Of a stretch of 64,000 nucleotides of DNA, positions 16,808-24,363 are shown one piece after another (the stretch's first letter is position 1; each line of letters opens with the position of its first letter). Below the pieces are notes generated by a model. The model saw only the letters and a program-made list of their open reading frames with translations, was not told the origin of the DNA and did no database searches. The stretch lies in contig NZ_PQGG01000040.1 in NCBI RefSeq assembly GCF_002915595.1, forward strand, positions 62,001-126,000, read 5' to 3'. The position numbers and the translations under genes are program-made. Origin of the DNA: Zhongshania marina. Its GTDB lineage: Bacteria > Pseudomonadota > Gammaproteobacteria > Pseudomonadales > Spongiibacteraceae.

Positions 16808-17602
16808 ATGAAAGCACCCACTAGCTCTATCCGCGGACGCAAATCCAGCAAACAACAATTGGCCGATGGCGAATACACGGTTGACGATCTCGCTCGCCGT
16901 GGCAATACCACTGTACGCAACATCCGCGCTTATCAAGATCGTGGGATTCTCGCCCCACCTTTAAAACGCGGAAGACTTGGCATATATAACGACGACCACG
17001 CGGCGCGACTCGATATTATTAATAACCTGCTTGATCGTGGTTACACTATTGAGAATATTCGCGAGCTACTCGCCGCGTGGACGGACGGCCGCGATCTAGA
17101 AGATCTTCTGGGCTTAGAGCGAGCTATCACCCAAGTATTCAATTCAGAACAACCACGCGAGTACACCATTAGCGAACTTTTAAAAATGTTCGGCATTAAA
17201 GCTGCTCGTAAAAGCATCATTGATGAAGCAGTTAAACTCGGACTATTAGAGCGGAAGCGCAATAAATTTGTAGCCCCAAGCCCCAAGCTAATTGAAGCTG
17301 GTGAGCAGATGGTAAAGCTGGGGATGTCCTTTGAAGAAATCATCGAACTCATGCGCTTATTACGCGGCAATGTTCAACGCGCCGCTGATGGCCTCGTCAA
17401 AGTTGCTGTAGATCGATTTGATGAATTTGGCGACGATCTTCCCCCGCCAGAAACCCTTAGTGAGTTGTCACGCCTTATTTGGGAACTCAAACCAGTTGCG
17501 CACCAAGCTATTCGCGCCGAAGCAGAACTTGCATTAAACCGCTCTCTGCGAAACTTTCTCGGCGACCGCCTTTCTGCAGTAATTGAGCATTTACACGAGT
17601 AA
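16808..17602 (+). CDS. MerR family transcriptional regulator
   Basis: Using the ATG at 16808 the product has 264 residues. The N-terminal MerR winged helix is clear: EYTVDDLARRGNTTVRNIRA, then YQDRGILAPPLKRGR and YNDDHAARLDIINNLLDRGY, which is the helix-turn-helix plus the wing. The C-terminal two thirds are helical and lack an obvious Cys-rich metal site, so an organic ligand is more likely than a metal. A further winged-helix-like segment (EYTISELLKMFGIKAARKSI) occurs near residue 115. A TTG 45 bases upstream was rejected as start. It sits just after the SDR/PF10118 pair and is the obvious candidate for controlling the surrounding catabolic units; this is inference. Confidence 0.88.
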   Translation: MKAPTSSIRGRKSSKQQLADGEYTVDDLARRGNTTVRNIRAYQDRGILAPPLKRGRLGIYNDDHAARLDIINNLLDRGYTIENIRELLAAWTDGRDLEDLLGLERAITQVFNSEQPREYTISELLKMFGIKAARKSIIDEAVKLGLLERKRNKFVAPSPKLIEAGEQMVKLGMSFEEIIELMRLLRGNVQRAADGLVKVAVDRFDEFGDDLPPPETLSELSRLIWELKPVAHQAIRAEAELALNRSLRNFLGDRLSAVIEHLHE

Positions 17603-17740
17603 CAACCAGATACTTCTTTAATAAGTCCCACAAAGAACTTTTTAAAGTACCGCCACTCTTTCGCCTAAAAAAACCAAACATCGAGTGTGATTTTAGCGAG
17701 CCCGTGCGTAGTGGCTACCAACACTAGAATTCTCTAAGTC

Positions 17741-17775
17741 AAAAAAAACCAGCTCCAATATAATATTGAAGCTGG
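17741..17775 (-). terminator. Rho-independent terminator of the M24/EphD-like/PF10118 operon
   Basis: On the minus strand CCAGCT and AGCTGG close a stem (with further A/T pairs inside) followed by eight T residues (complement of 17741-17748). It lies about 55 bases after the stop at 17830. Confidence 0.8.
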
Positions 17776-17829
17776 CTATTCAAGCTACGACCTGAATTTA
17801 ATCTTTACTGATACTGACTAAACTTTCTA

Positions 17830-18819
17830 TCAAACAGCCTTAGCATTCACAGCTTTGGGTTGCTGGGTAGCACGGTAGGCTGGCGAACTATTTAAGTAGG
17901 CTAATGCCTGCTCTGTCGAACCCTCATTTAACGGATGGTATAAGGGGGAAAGAAAAGGCAACTCTTTCATAAACAACCACGCTGGATGCGGTAAATGCCC
18001 CGTCTTAGAGACTTTCGCCCACTCCCGCCACAACCAAGGACGGAATGCACTAGGCTTCTTCTTAGCAAAGCGCGGATCTTGCTTCATGATATGAGCCGCT
18101 CCATCTGCCCAAATCATAAAGATCAAGGGGAATGAAATTGATGCGAGGTAGTAGCGAGAAAGATATCCGCCCCCCAAATGTCGATATAAATCAAAAGCGA
18201 CACAGCGGTGCTCAACTTCTTCAGCTCCATGCCAACGCAATAGATCTAGCAACATTTCGTCTGCGCCCGCTTCATCCCATGTTTTGTTCTCCATCGCATA
18301 CATGCCAAGCACACAGGTCATGTGCTCAATTGCGGCAATGATGCCCAAGCGAAATATCAACCAGCGCCGCTCTAAAAACTTAGGCACTTTGCGACCATAA
18401 GGTTTGTCGGCAAGAATGACGGTGAACAACTTGTCCATAAAGTCAGTATTACGCTCGGTCTCAATCCCATGGCTATTTAGGTATTTTTCAATCGCCCCGC
18501 CGTGAGCGCGAGCATGCATTGCTTCTTGGCGCATAAAAGCCTGCACATCTGCACGCAATTTTTCGTCGGTGATCAAGGGCAGAGCTTGGTTATAAAGACG
18601 GCAAAACCAAAACTCGCCAGCCGGCAAAATCAAATTCAATTCGTTAATAAAATGACTAGCAAAAGGCTGGTCTGGTATCCACTCCAGCTTCGTTTTTGAC
18701 CAATCAAACTCTACCCGCCGCGGCGTCATGTAATGAGGGCTGGAAGATCCTTTCTTGCCCGACAACTTCAGAACATTACGCAATTTTGATTCTGCTTTTA
18801 CTTTCACTTGTGTATTCAT
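17830..18819 (-). CDS. PF10118 metal-dependent hydrolase family protein, copy 2
   Basis: The 329-residue product is a second, diverged PF10118 protein. The same metal-ligand blocks appear: RQEAMHARAHGG, IEHMTCVLGMYAMEN, and LRWHGAEEVEHRCVAFDLY. It differs from copy 1 by a longer N-terminus and a C-terminal tail (SPAYRATQQPKAVNAKAV). GGAG lies before the ATG. It begins 16 bases after the stop of the hydrolase-SDR fusion gene, so the three genes M24-fusion-PF10118 form one operon ending at the terminator at 17741-17775. Each PF10118 copy is therefore paired with its own SDR. Chemistry is unproven, as for copy 1. Confidence 0.88.
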   Translation of the reverse strand: MNTQVKVKAESKLRNVLKLSGKKGSSSPHYMTPRRVEFDWSKTKLEWIPDQPFASHFINELNLILPAGEFWFCRLYNQALPLITDEKLRADVQAFMRQEAMHARAHGGAIEKYLNSHGIETERNTDFMDKLFTVILADKPYGRKVPKFLERRWLIFRLGIIAAIEHMTCVLGMYAMENKTWDEAGADEMLLDLLRWHGAEEVEHRCVAFDLYRHLGGGYLSRYYLASISFPLIFMIWADGAAHIMKQDPRFAKKKPSAFRPWLWREWAKVSKTGHLPHPAWLFMKELPFLSPLYHPLNEGSTEQALAYLNSSPAYRATQQPKAVNAKAV

Positions 18820-18835
18820 TGTCAGTGTTCTCCTA

Positions 18836-20593
18836 CTACCCTGCTAAGTCATAACGCGCTATACGACGAGCCAGCTTCGGCGCAAAACGACCCAGCCAGT
18901 TCAATCCGTACGCTTCTACCCCTACCAGTACTTCATCATTACTACCATCAATGGCGTCGAGAATGCCGCTAGCAACCGCCTTAGGACTTAAATTGCGGCG
19001 CGCATAAAGTGCTGAGGCACGGGCACGCTTTTGGTTTTCACCCGCTTCGTCTTGGCCAACAAAATTAGACCGATCTGTGATGCCGCTATTTACAATACCG
19101 GGGCACACCGTAATCACTCGGATACCCGAATCAGCCAGATCAGCACGCATACAGTCTGATAGCATGCGAACAGCTGCTTTGGTGGTGGAGTATGCGGTCA
19201 TCGTGCGAGTTGGCGTAAACGCCGCTGCCGAGGCGACATTGACAATGGTAGCCCTCCTCCCAGCCTTAGCCATTTGCTGACCAAAGAGACGTGATCCATG
19301 AATCACACTCCAGAGATTAACGCCCAGTATTTTCTCCCAATCCTTCGCGCTAGTTTCCAAAAATGGGCCCGCCATACCAATACCGGCGTTATTGACCAAA
19401 ATTGACGGACTATCATTGTTTGCCTCTAATTCCGCCGCTAAGGCCTCCCACGCCGCTGCGTCGCTAACATCCATGACACGAGCTTGCGCATTGGCACCCA
19501 AAAGTTGCGCTAATTCGATGCTGCGATCTAGCGCCACCGGATCAATATCTATACCAATAACGTCAGCCCCTTGTTCCGCTAAGGCCAACAATGTTTCTCG
19601 GCCTATACCATTGCCGGCACCGGTAACAAGCGCCAATTTTCCAGAATACTTTTTGCGCTGGTCATCAGTCTGGAGACGTCTAAGCGCCACAGGCGCCTCG
19701 TTATCATCTGCACCGGACTCGATAAAATCAACAAAGCGACTTACTCGGTCTACAACCAACTGCGGATGACTAACCTGCAACCAATGACCCGCATCGACAT
19801 CTTCCCGCCATAGCCGAGGTGCCCATTTATACAAGTCATCCAGTAATTCAACCGTTACAAACTTATCCCGCTCGGGAACAATTAATTGCACAGGTACCGT
19901 GGTTCGTTTTTCCTGTGGTGCAGTGAGTCGCTGGCTCATATTTGCACGGTAAAGACGCACACCAGTCACGCCGTCTTTACGCTGACTAGGGTTAGGGCAA
20001 GCCTCACCCACCCCTTCAACGCGCTCCAAAATACTTGGCCACAATTTATCTAGCCCGGTATTCCACAACGCAGGTGCGAAGCCCGGCAAATGAAAAGCAC
20101 CGATATACCAAGAGTGAATAAGCTGATTAACAACTTTATGGTATTCGCTAGGCTTGCCGCTCTTAAGACGCTGCCCAATCCAATATCCGGTATGATCCAA
20201 TGACGGCCCAGAAATACTAGTATACGAGGCAATTCGGCTCGCCATAGCCGGATCACTTACAGACTCCCAGCTCTGGATTGAACCCCAATCATGGGCGACA
20301 AGATGCACCGCACGCTTCGGGCTAACCGCATTAATTACTGCGCGGAAGTCACCCGCAAGGTGCTCAAGCGAGTACGCTTTGGTATGCTTGGGCGCATCAG
20401 ATTCGCCGGCGCCGCGTACGTCATAAACCACCACATGAAAACGCTCTGCGAGCAGTTTCGCCGTGGCATCCCAAACATGGCTTGAATCTGGATAGCCATG
20501 AACCATAACAATGGTAGGCTGCGCTTCCGGATTCCACTCCCGGACATGGAGATTGACGCCATTTACCGTGATAGTGCGATTTATTTCGTTCAT
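18836..20593 (-). CDS. Fusion of epoxide-hydrolase-like alpha/beta hydrolase and short-chain dehydrogenase (EphD-like)
   Basis: The ATG at 20593 overlaps the upstream stop as ATGA and gives 585 residues in two domains. Residues about 1-285 are an alpha/beta hydrolase with HGYPDSSHVWD (oxyanion hole), VAHDWGSIQSW where Asp replaces Ser as nucleophile as in epoxide hydrolases, and DAGHWLQVSHPQ with the catalytic His. Residues about 315-580 are an SDR with TGAGNGIG, NNAGIGMAGPF and YSTTK. The arrangement is that of mycobacterial EphD, implicated in lipid metabolism. A substrate epoxide or ester would be opened and then oxidised or reduced by one polypeptide. It is the middle gene of a three-gene operon. 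Confidence 0.93.
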   Translation of the reverse strand: MNEINRTITVNGVNLHVREWNPEAQPTIVMVHGYPDSSHVWDATAKLLAERFHVVVYDVRGAGESDAPKHTKAYSLEHLAGDFRAVINAVSPKRAVHLVAHDWGSIQSWESVSDPAMASRIASYTSISGPSLDHTGYWIGQRLKSGKPSEYHKVVNQLIHSWYIGAFHLPGFAPALWNTGLDKLWPSILERVEGVGEACPNPSQRKDGVTGVRLYRANMSQRLTAPQEKRTTVPVQLIVPERDKFVTVELLDDLYKWAPRLWREDVDAGHWLQVSHPQLVVDRVSRFVDFIESGADDNEAPVALRRLQTDDQRKKYSGKLALVTGAGNGIGRETLLALAEQGADVIGIDIDPVALDRSIELAQLLGANAQARVMDVSDAAAWEALAAELEANNDSPSILVNNAGIGMAGPFLETSAKDWEKILGVNLWSVIHGSRLFGQQMAKAGRRATIVNVASAAAFTPTRTMTAYSTTKAAVRMLSDCMRADLADSGIRVITVCPGIVNSGITDRSNFVGQDEAGENQKRARASALYARRNLSPKAVASGILDAIDGSNDEVLVGVEAYGLNWLGRFAPKLARRIARYDLAG

Positions 20594-21462
20594 GCCACTT
20601 TCTCCAAAGGCCAAAGACCACGAGACTGCCAACGGCGTACATGCGGCACATCGTCGTCCAGCCAATACGCATCTGTTTCAGTCACAACCAACAACTCTTC
20701 CCACTTTGCGCCGGTGCCGCGAAAACCTAGATGAGGCTCCACCGCCCACAGGCCAGGTGTTGGTGCGTGATCCGCGCGTTTACCGCTATTCCATATCGGA
20801 GAGTCACCACCCTTCAACATCCCCCAGCCACCAGCCACCAGCTCGCGAATATTCCTCAAACCGAAATGAGCCAGATTAATATGGCTCTGCTTACCATCGT
20901 CTTTAAGAAGCTCAACCCGATGAGCAAGTGTTTCAAAAGGGTATGCTTTATGACGGGGCTCATAGCCATGACGGGCACAAAGTGAATCAACCGCACGACT
21001 GATATCAGCTAAGGGAAGACGCTGTCGCACCTGCTCCAGCAGCAATATTCGATACTCGAGCAAGTCGTCCATTAACTGGTCTAAAAGCTTATTTTCACCA
21101 ACTACCCCACAGTAGCCGATGTCAGCCGTGTAGCCATGACGACTAGGCGCACAGTCGAGGATATAAGGCATACCTTCTTCAAGACGACGATTGCCAGGAT
21201 AGAACGCAGGATTAAAGCCACCAAGATGCTTAAAACCAATAAATCCATCAAAAGCAGTCCGATCACCAAACCACGCGAAGGGCTTGTGAAACCAGTCATC
21301 CACCCCGTGATCCATTAGCCAAGATTCCATTTTCTTAGCAACATCCTTTTCACTTACGCCAGGCTGAAGGTCTGCGGCAACCGCCTCGGCACAGTCATAA
21401 GCAAGCCGCTGAATATCACGAAATCCTGTTAGATCTTCATTAGAAAGAGTGTTTGCGCTCAT
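20590..21462 (-). CDS. M24 family (aminopeptidase P/creatinase-like) protein
   Basis: The 290-residue protein has a pita-bread-fold metallopeptidase core without the N-terminal domain of aminopeptidase P. Possible metal ligands are seen in ILDCAPSRHGYTADIG (two Asp), the region around INLAHFGLRNI (His), VEPHLG (Glu) and WEELLVVTE (Glu). The conserved N-terminal half includes ADLQPGVSEKDVAKKMESWL. Several such single-domain M24 proteins act on non-peptide substrates, so peptidase activity should not be assumed. It is the first gene of the operon, preceded by the TGTTACA/TGTAACA repeat, and its stop overlaps the fusion gene start. Confidence 0.85.
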   Translation of the reverse strand: MSANTLSNEDLTGFRDIQRLAYDCAEAVAADLQPGVSEKDVAKKMESWLMDHGVDDWFHKPFAWFGDRTAFDGFIGFKHLGGFNPAFYPGNRRLEEGMPYILDCAPSRHGYTADIGYCGVVGENKLLDQLMDDLLEYRILLLEQVRQRLPLADISRAVDSLCARHGYEPRHKAYPFETLAHRVELLKDDGKQSHINLAHFGLRNIRELVAGGWGMLKGGDSPIWNSGKRADHAPTPGLWAVEPHLGFRGTGAKWEELLVVTETDAYWLDDDVPHVRRWQSRGLWPLEKVA

Positions 21463-21485
21463 AATGTTATTCTTCTACTGATTAA

Positions 21486-21507
21486 TGTTACATCAAAAAC
21501 TGTAACA
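21486..21507. promoter_or_regulatory. Perfect TGTTACA/TGTAACA operator-like repeat
   Basis: TGTTACA (21486-21492) and TGTAACA (21501-21507) form a perfect 7-bp inverted repeat separated by 8 bases. It starts 24 bases upstream of the M24 gene start. The same half-site type occurs at 14861-14896. A TetR- or MerR-type regulator is the likely reader. Confidence 0.6.
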
Positions 21508-21893
21508 GTATTCAGGGAGCGATGCAACAATTAGAAATCTAGACTAATTCAAGAAAAAACAAGGTGCTTCAGTGACGCCTCCCACCCCATAGCGTGAGGC
21601 TCAACGCCGCGAAAGGCACAGTAGAAACCAATAGGTCTTAGCCAGAATGTAGTGATTAAAAAGGCATCCACACTTATCGCTGACAAACATCGCGTTTATC
21701 AAAATGCGTTCGAAAAGCAGAACAAGCTCAAGAGATAATGAAACACTTCTAGATTAGCCGTTAAAGGCTTTAGAGAGGTTTGGCTGTCAGTCGCATAGAC
21801 AAATACATCTACACTGCGCCCACCATAAAAGCGCGTAATGATATTGGAATACATCGCCCTAAGATGACTTACTGAGACTTACTAATAGGCGAT
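21508..21893. other. Non-coding stretch
   Basis: No gene or clear gene remnant is visible on either strand. A short AGCC/GGCT hairpin near 21757-21770 and a direct GACTTACT duplication near 21863-21880 are the only structures I see. It separates the catabolic operon promoter from the end of the heme operon. Confidence 0.4.
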
Positions 21894-22292
21894 TCAATTC
21901 CATTTACTACGTATTTCAAGGAGCTGCTCCTGCGATAATTCAGGACGACTTAGCAGCCAAATCAATACGGCCACAATAAGAAATACCAGCACACATTTTG
22001 CCCACAGCGGAAACGTAGAAAAAGAAATCAAAAGTATGCTCACGACCATACTGGCGCCAGCTAAATATTTAGCCCGCCGTGGCACCGCTCTGTGTCGCTG
22101 CCAAGTATGGATGGGTGGTCCAAGGCGGGGGTGTGTCAGGAGCCATTGCTTGAGCGCCGGCCAACCATGACCGGCAGCCCAAGTCGCTAAGAGTAAAAAT
22201 ACCGTGGTAGGCATACCAGGTAAGGCAATACCGATAATGGCTAAGACCACAAAGCACAGTGCCAAGCATCGCCAGATAAGCTGACTCAGCAT
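21894..22292 (-). CDS. DUF454 (YbaN-like) membrane protein
   Basis: The 132-residue protein matches DUF454. It starts with a membrane helix and the family signature GIALPGMPTTVFLLLATWAA, followed by LLTHPRLGPPIHTW with the conserved HP...G.. W block. Two more hydrophobic segments lie at about residues 78-95 and 98-115. The start overlaps the heme oxygenase stop by 7 bases (ATGCTGA), so translation is coupled. Function is unknown, but the family is repeatedly seen next to heme-uptake and heme-degradation genes, and its place as last gene in this heme operon agrees with that. A role in membrane handling of heme or its products is inference. Confidence 0.9.
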   Translation of the reverse strand: MLSQLIWRCLALCFVVLAIIGIALPGMPTTVFLLLATWAAGHGWPALKQWLLTHPRLGPPIHTWQRHRAVPRRAKYLAGASMVVSILLISFSTFPLWAKCVLVFLIVAVLIWLLSRPELSQEQLLEIRSKWN

Positions 22293-22915
22293 GCAGCTTT
22301 TGAGTCTAAGTCTTTGTATAGTTCATCGACAGATTGATAAACAAAATTAAAAGCGTCTATAGCGCCCGCGATCACTTCTTGCATTTGTATGTCGTCCAAT
22401 TGAATTGCGTCTAAATCGCCGGTAACTTTCCGCCAGTAGCGAGCGCGGCCTTCAGCGTGGCCTGCTAAATGGCGCGCGCCGAATTCTTCCGATAAGCCTA
22501 GCTTCTCTTTCGCAATTTTAAAAAGAATAGCGCCCCCCATACTCGAACCCTCTTGGGTGTAAACCCACCCCAAAGCCCCCAACTTGCTTGCTTTGGGGAC
22601 CGCCTTCGCAGCAAAAATATCTTGCGCCAATTCGACTTCACTTACACCCAAATCCTGAGAATCAGCCAACACCTTTGCCAAGCGATCACCCTTTGCTAAA
22701 GAAGGTAAAAGGGACTGCAACTCAGAGCTATTATAGAGATTTTCGGTTACGGCATGTAAGCGAACTTGCATCCGCACGAACCTAGAAAAACGCTGGCGAT
22801 CAGCAAAAGGCGACAACTTCATAATACGCTTATCTAACCGGCTATGCTCGGCGCTAGTTCCTTGTTTTAAGCGCGCCGAAAGCGGCATTAATTTATACTC
22901 AATATCCAAACTCAT
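22286..22915 (-). CDS. Heme oxygenase (biliverdin-producing, HemO/BphO-like)
   Basis: This 209-residue protein looks like a bacterial heme oxygenase, which opens heme with O2 and electrons to biliverdin, CO and Fe2+ in the cytosol. The proximal His lies in KQGTSAEHSRLDKRIM near residue 24. The distal-helix glycines are in the QEGSSMGGAILFKIA segment, and FSRFVRMQVRLHAVTENLY is a typical helix. AAGGG six bases before the ATG supports the start. It follows the HmuY-like lipoprotein gene by 113 bases and is translationally coupled to DUF454, which fits an import-then-degrade operon under Fur. A phytochrome gene, which would suggest BphO, is not nearby. Confidence 0.92.
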   Translation of the reverse strand: MSLDIEYKLMPLSARLKQGTSAEHSRLDKRIMKLSPFADRQRFSRFVRMQVRLHAVTENLYNSSELQSLLPSLAKGDRLAKVLADSQDLGVSEVELAQDIFAAKAVPKASKLGALGWVYTQEGSSMGGAILFKIAKEKLGLSEEFGARHLAGHAEGRARYWRKVTGDLDAIQLDDIQMQEVIAGAIDAFNFVYQSVDELYKDLDSKAAC

Positions 22916-23028
22916 TACTAACCCTTCTAGCTAATTTCAGTTTTTACACGACGTAATGCATCGACAAACATATTTTTGATTAAATCAGTAAGCCCAAATC
23001 GATCAGCCACTGCCGTATATTAGCCAGA

Positions 23029-24363
23029 CTAATTCGAACTCAAGGGGCTGTATTCAATCTCAAAATTACCCGCCGCTCCTGAGTCGCCGTAATAATTCAG
23101 AATACGAAGTTTCCAAATTGCCTGATCTTGGCCGCGAAGCACATATACAACGTTACGCGGTGAAATATGATGCACGCCATCACCGTCATTACAGAATCCA
23201 GAATAGTAGTACCAGCCAAAATCGCTGTTGATACCCGCACAGGCTGCGTCGCCAGTGCGTACTGCTTCTGGATAAGTGATGAATGCTAAGGCATCTTCTT
23301 CATCACTATGATATTCCGCGTCAGCGGGCTCTGCGGTAACAGCACTCCAATCTGCATCGAGCATATCGTGTATACCCACATTGGCGGTTCCCGAGCTTCC
23401 GCCGTTGACTTTAATATCGGTACGCATAATGGCGATATCCCAACTGCTGTCGTCACTGGGGTTGACGGGAACTACTTGGCGCTGCTCAGCCAGATTAAGA
23501 TAAACCCAATTTTCCTCATCAGAAGCATCTACCTGTGCAGTGCTAATATTATTTTCTGTAGTGAAATCAGCCCTCCCCAAGGGGGCCGTGCCCTCCTCTG
23601 GCTCTGGCATACAAGTGCCCCCGCTAATTGCAGCAAATTGATATGTGGGGTGGCCGGCCTCGTCGTCGCTACTGCGGTAAGAAACCATCTTTAACTTAAA
23701 GTAATGACAATCGTGGGTTCGCAGTATATATGCGACGTTAGATCGCTCAGTGATATTTTGCCCAAAAGCAGAATCGCGGTACCAACCGTGATCACCACCG
23801 CCAATAATGGGCGTTGGTGATTTGTCTGCCGCTGGATAGGTGTTCATGGCATAGATGGCCTGCGCTAGCGTCAATGGATTGCCATCGTGATCGCCGACTT
23901 CGTCGGTGTGAAAAGTCACTGTGCCAGCTGGGGGCGCGGCACTGATAGAATCAAAGGGATAATTCTCGCCCTCTGCGGTCTTATCTGCATAAACTGCCGA
24001 ACTAAAACCGCTACTAGGCGCACCAGAAACACCGCCGTTTAGTTTTATTTCCGCACCTTTATGCGCCAAATGCCATTCGTCGCTGGCGTCGGGATTCACG
24101 GGATTTACTTGCTGTTGATTCACTAAATCAACGTACACCCAATCATTACCACTAGCGTCAACCTCAGCAATAAATACATTGCCACTAAGACTAAATTTAA
24201 GCTGATCGCCACCGGGGCCTGGCTCGGTTAACGTAGGCGTGACGCCGCCTTCTGACTCGGTGTTGTTGTCATCACTTTTTGAAGATAGGTTTTCTGTACA
24301 AGCGGCAAGTAAGAATGCAAAGCTCAGCAATAGAGCAATTATTGATGGTTTCATTTGCGTCAT
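23029..24363 (-). CDS. HmuY-like heme-binding lipoprotein with two tandem domains
   Basis: From the ATG at 24363 (ATGA overlap with the receptor stop) the product has 444 residues. A lipoprotein signal peptide ends FAFLLAAC with the lipid-bearing Cys at residue 22. A Gly/Ser/Thr/Pro linker is followed by two related domains, about residues 55-245 and 265-440. Equivalent segments are WVYVDLVNQQQVNPVNP / WVYLNLAEQRQVVPVNP, then EIKLNGGVSG / DIKVNGGSSG, and FHTDE / YHSDE. These match the HmuY family of surface hemophores, which take heme and hand it to a TonB receptor. Single-domain HmuY is the norm, so the tandem form is notable. Which residues bind heme cannot be told here. Confidence 0.85.
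   Translation of the reverse strand: MTQMKPSIIALLLSFAFLLAACTENLSSKSDDNNTESEGGVTPTLTEPGPGGDQLKFSLSGNVFIAEVDASGNDWVYVDLVNQQQVNPVNPDASDEWHLAHKGAEIKLNGGVSGAPSSGFSSAVYADKTAEGENYPFDSISAAPPAGTVTFHTDEVGDHDGNPLTLAQAIYAMNTYPAADKSPTPIIGGGDHGWYRDSAFGQNITERSNVAYILRTHDCHYFKLKMVSYRSSDDEAGHPTYQFAAISGGTCMPEPEEGTAPLGRADFTTENNISTAQVDASDEENWVYLNLAEQRQVVPVNPSDDSSWDIAIMRTDIKVNGGSSGTANVGIHDMLDADWSAVTAEPADAEYHSDEEDALAFITYPEAVRTGDAACAGINSDFGWYYYSGFCNDGDGVHHISPRNVVYVLRGQDQAIWKLRILNYYGDSGAAGNFEIEYSPLSSN

Noticed and set aside
20593-20665. Longer start for the hydrolase-SDR fusion
   Set aside because: The ATG at 20593 forms an ATGA overlap with the upstream gene and matches the usual domain start.
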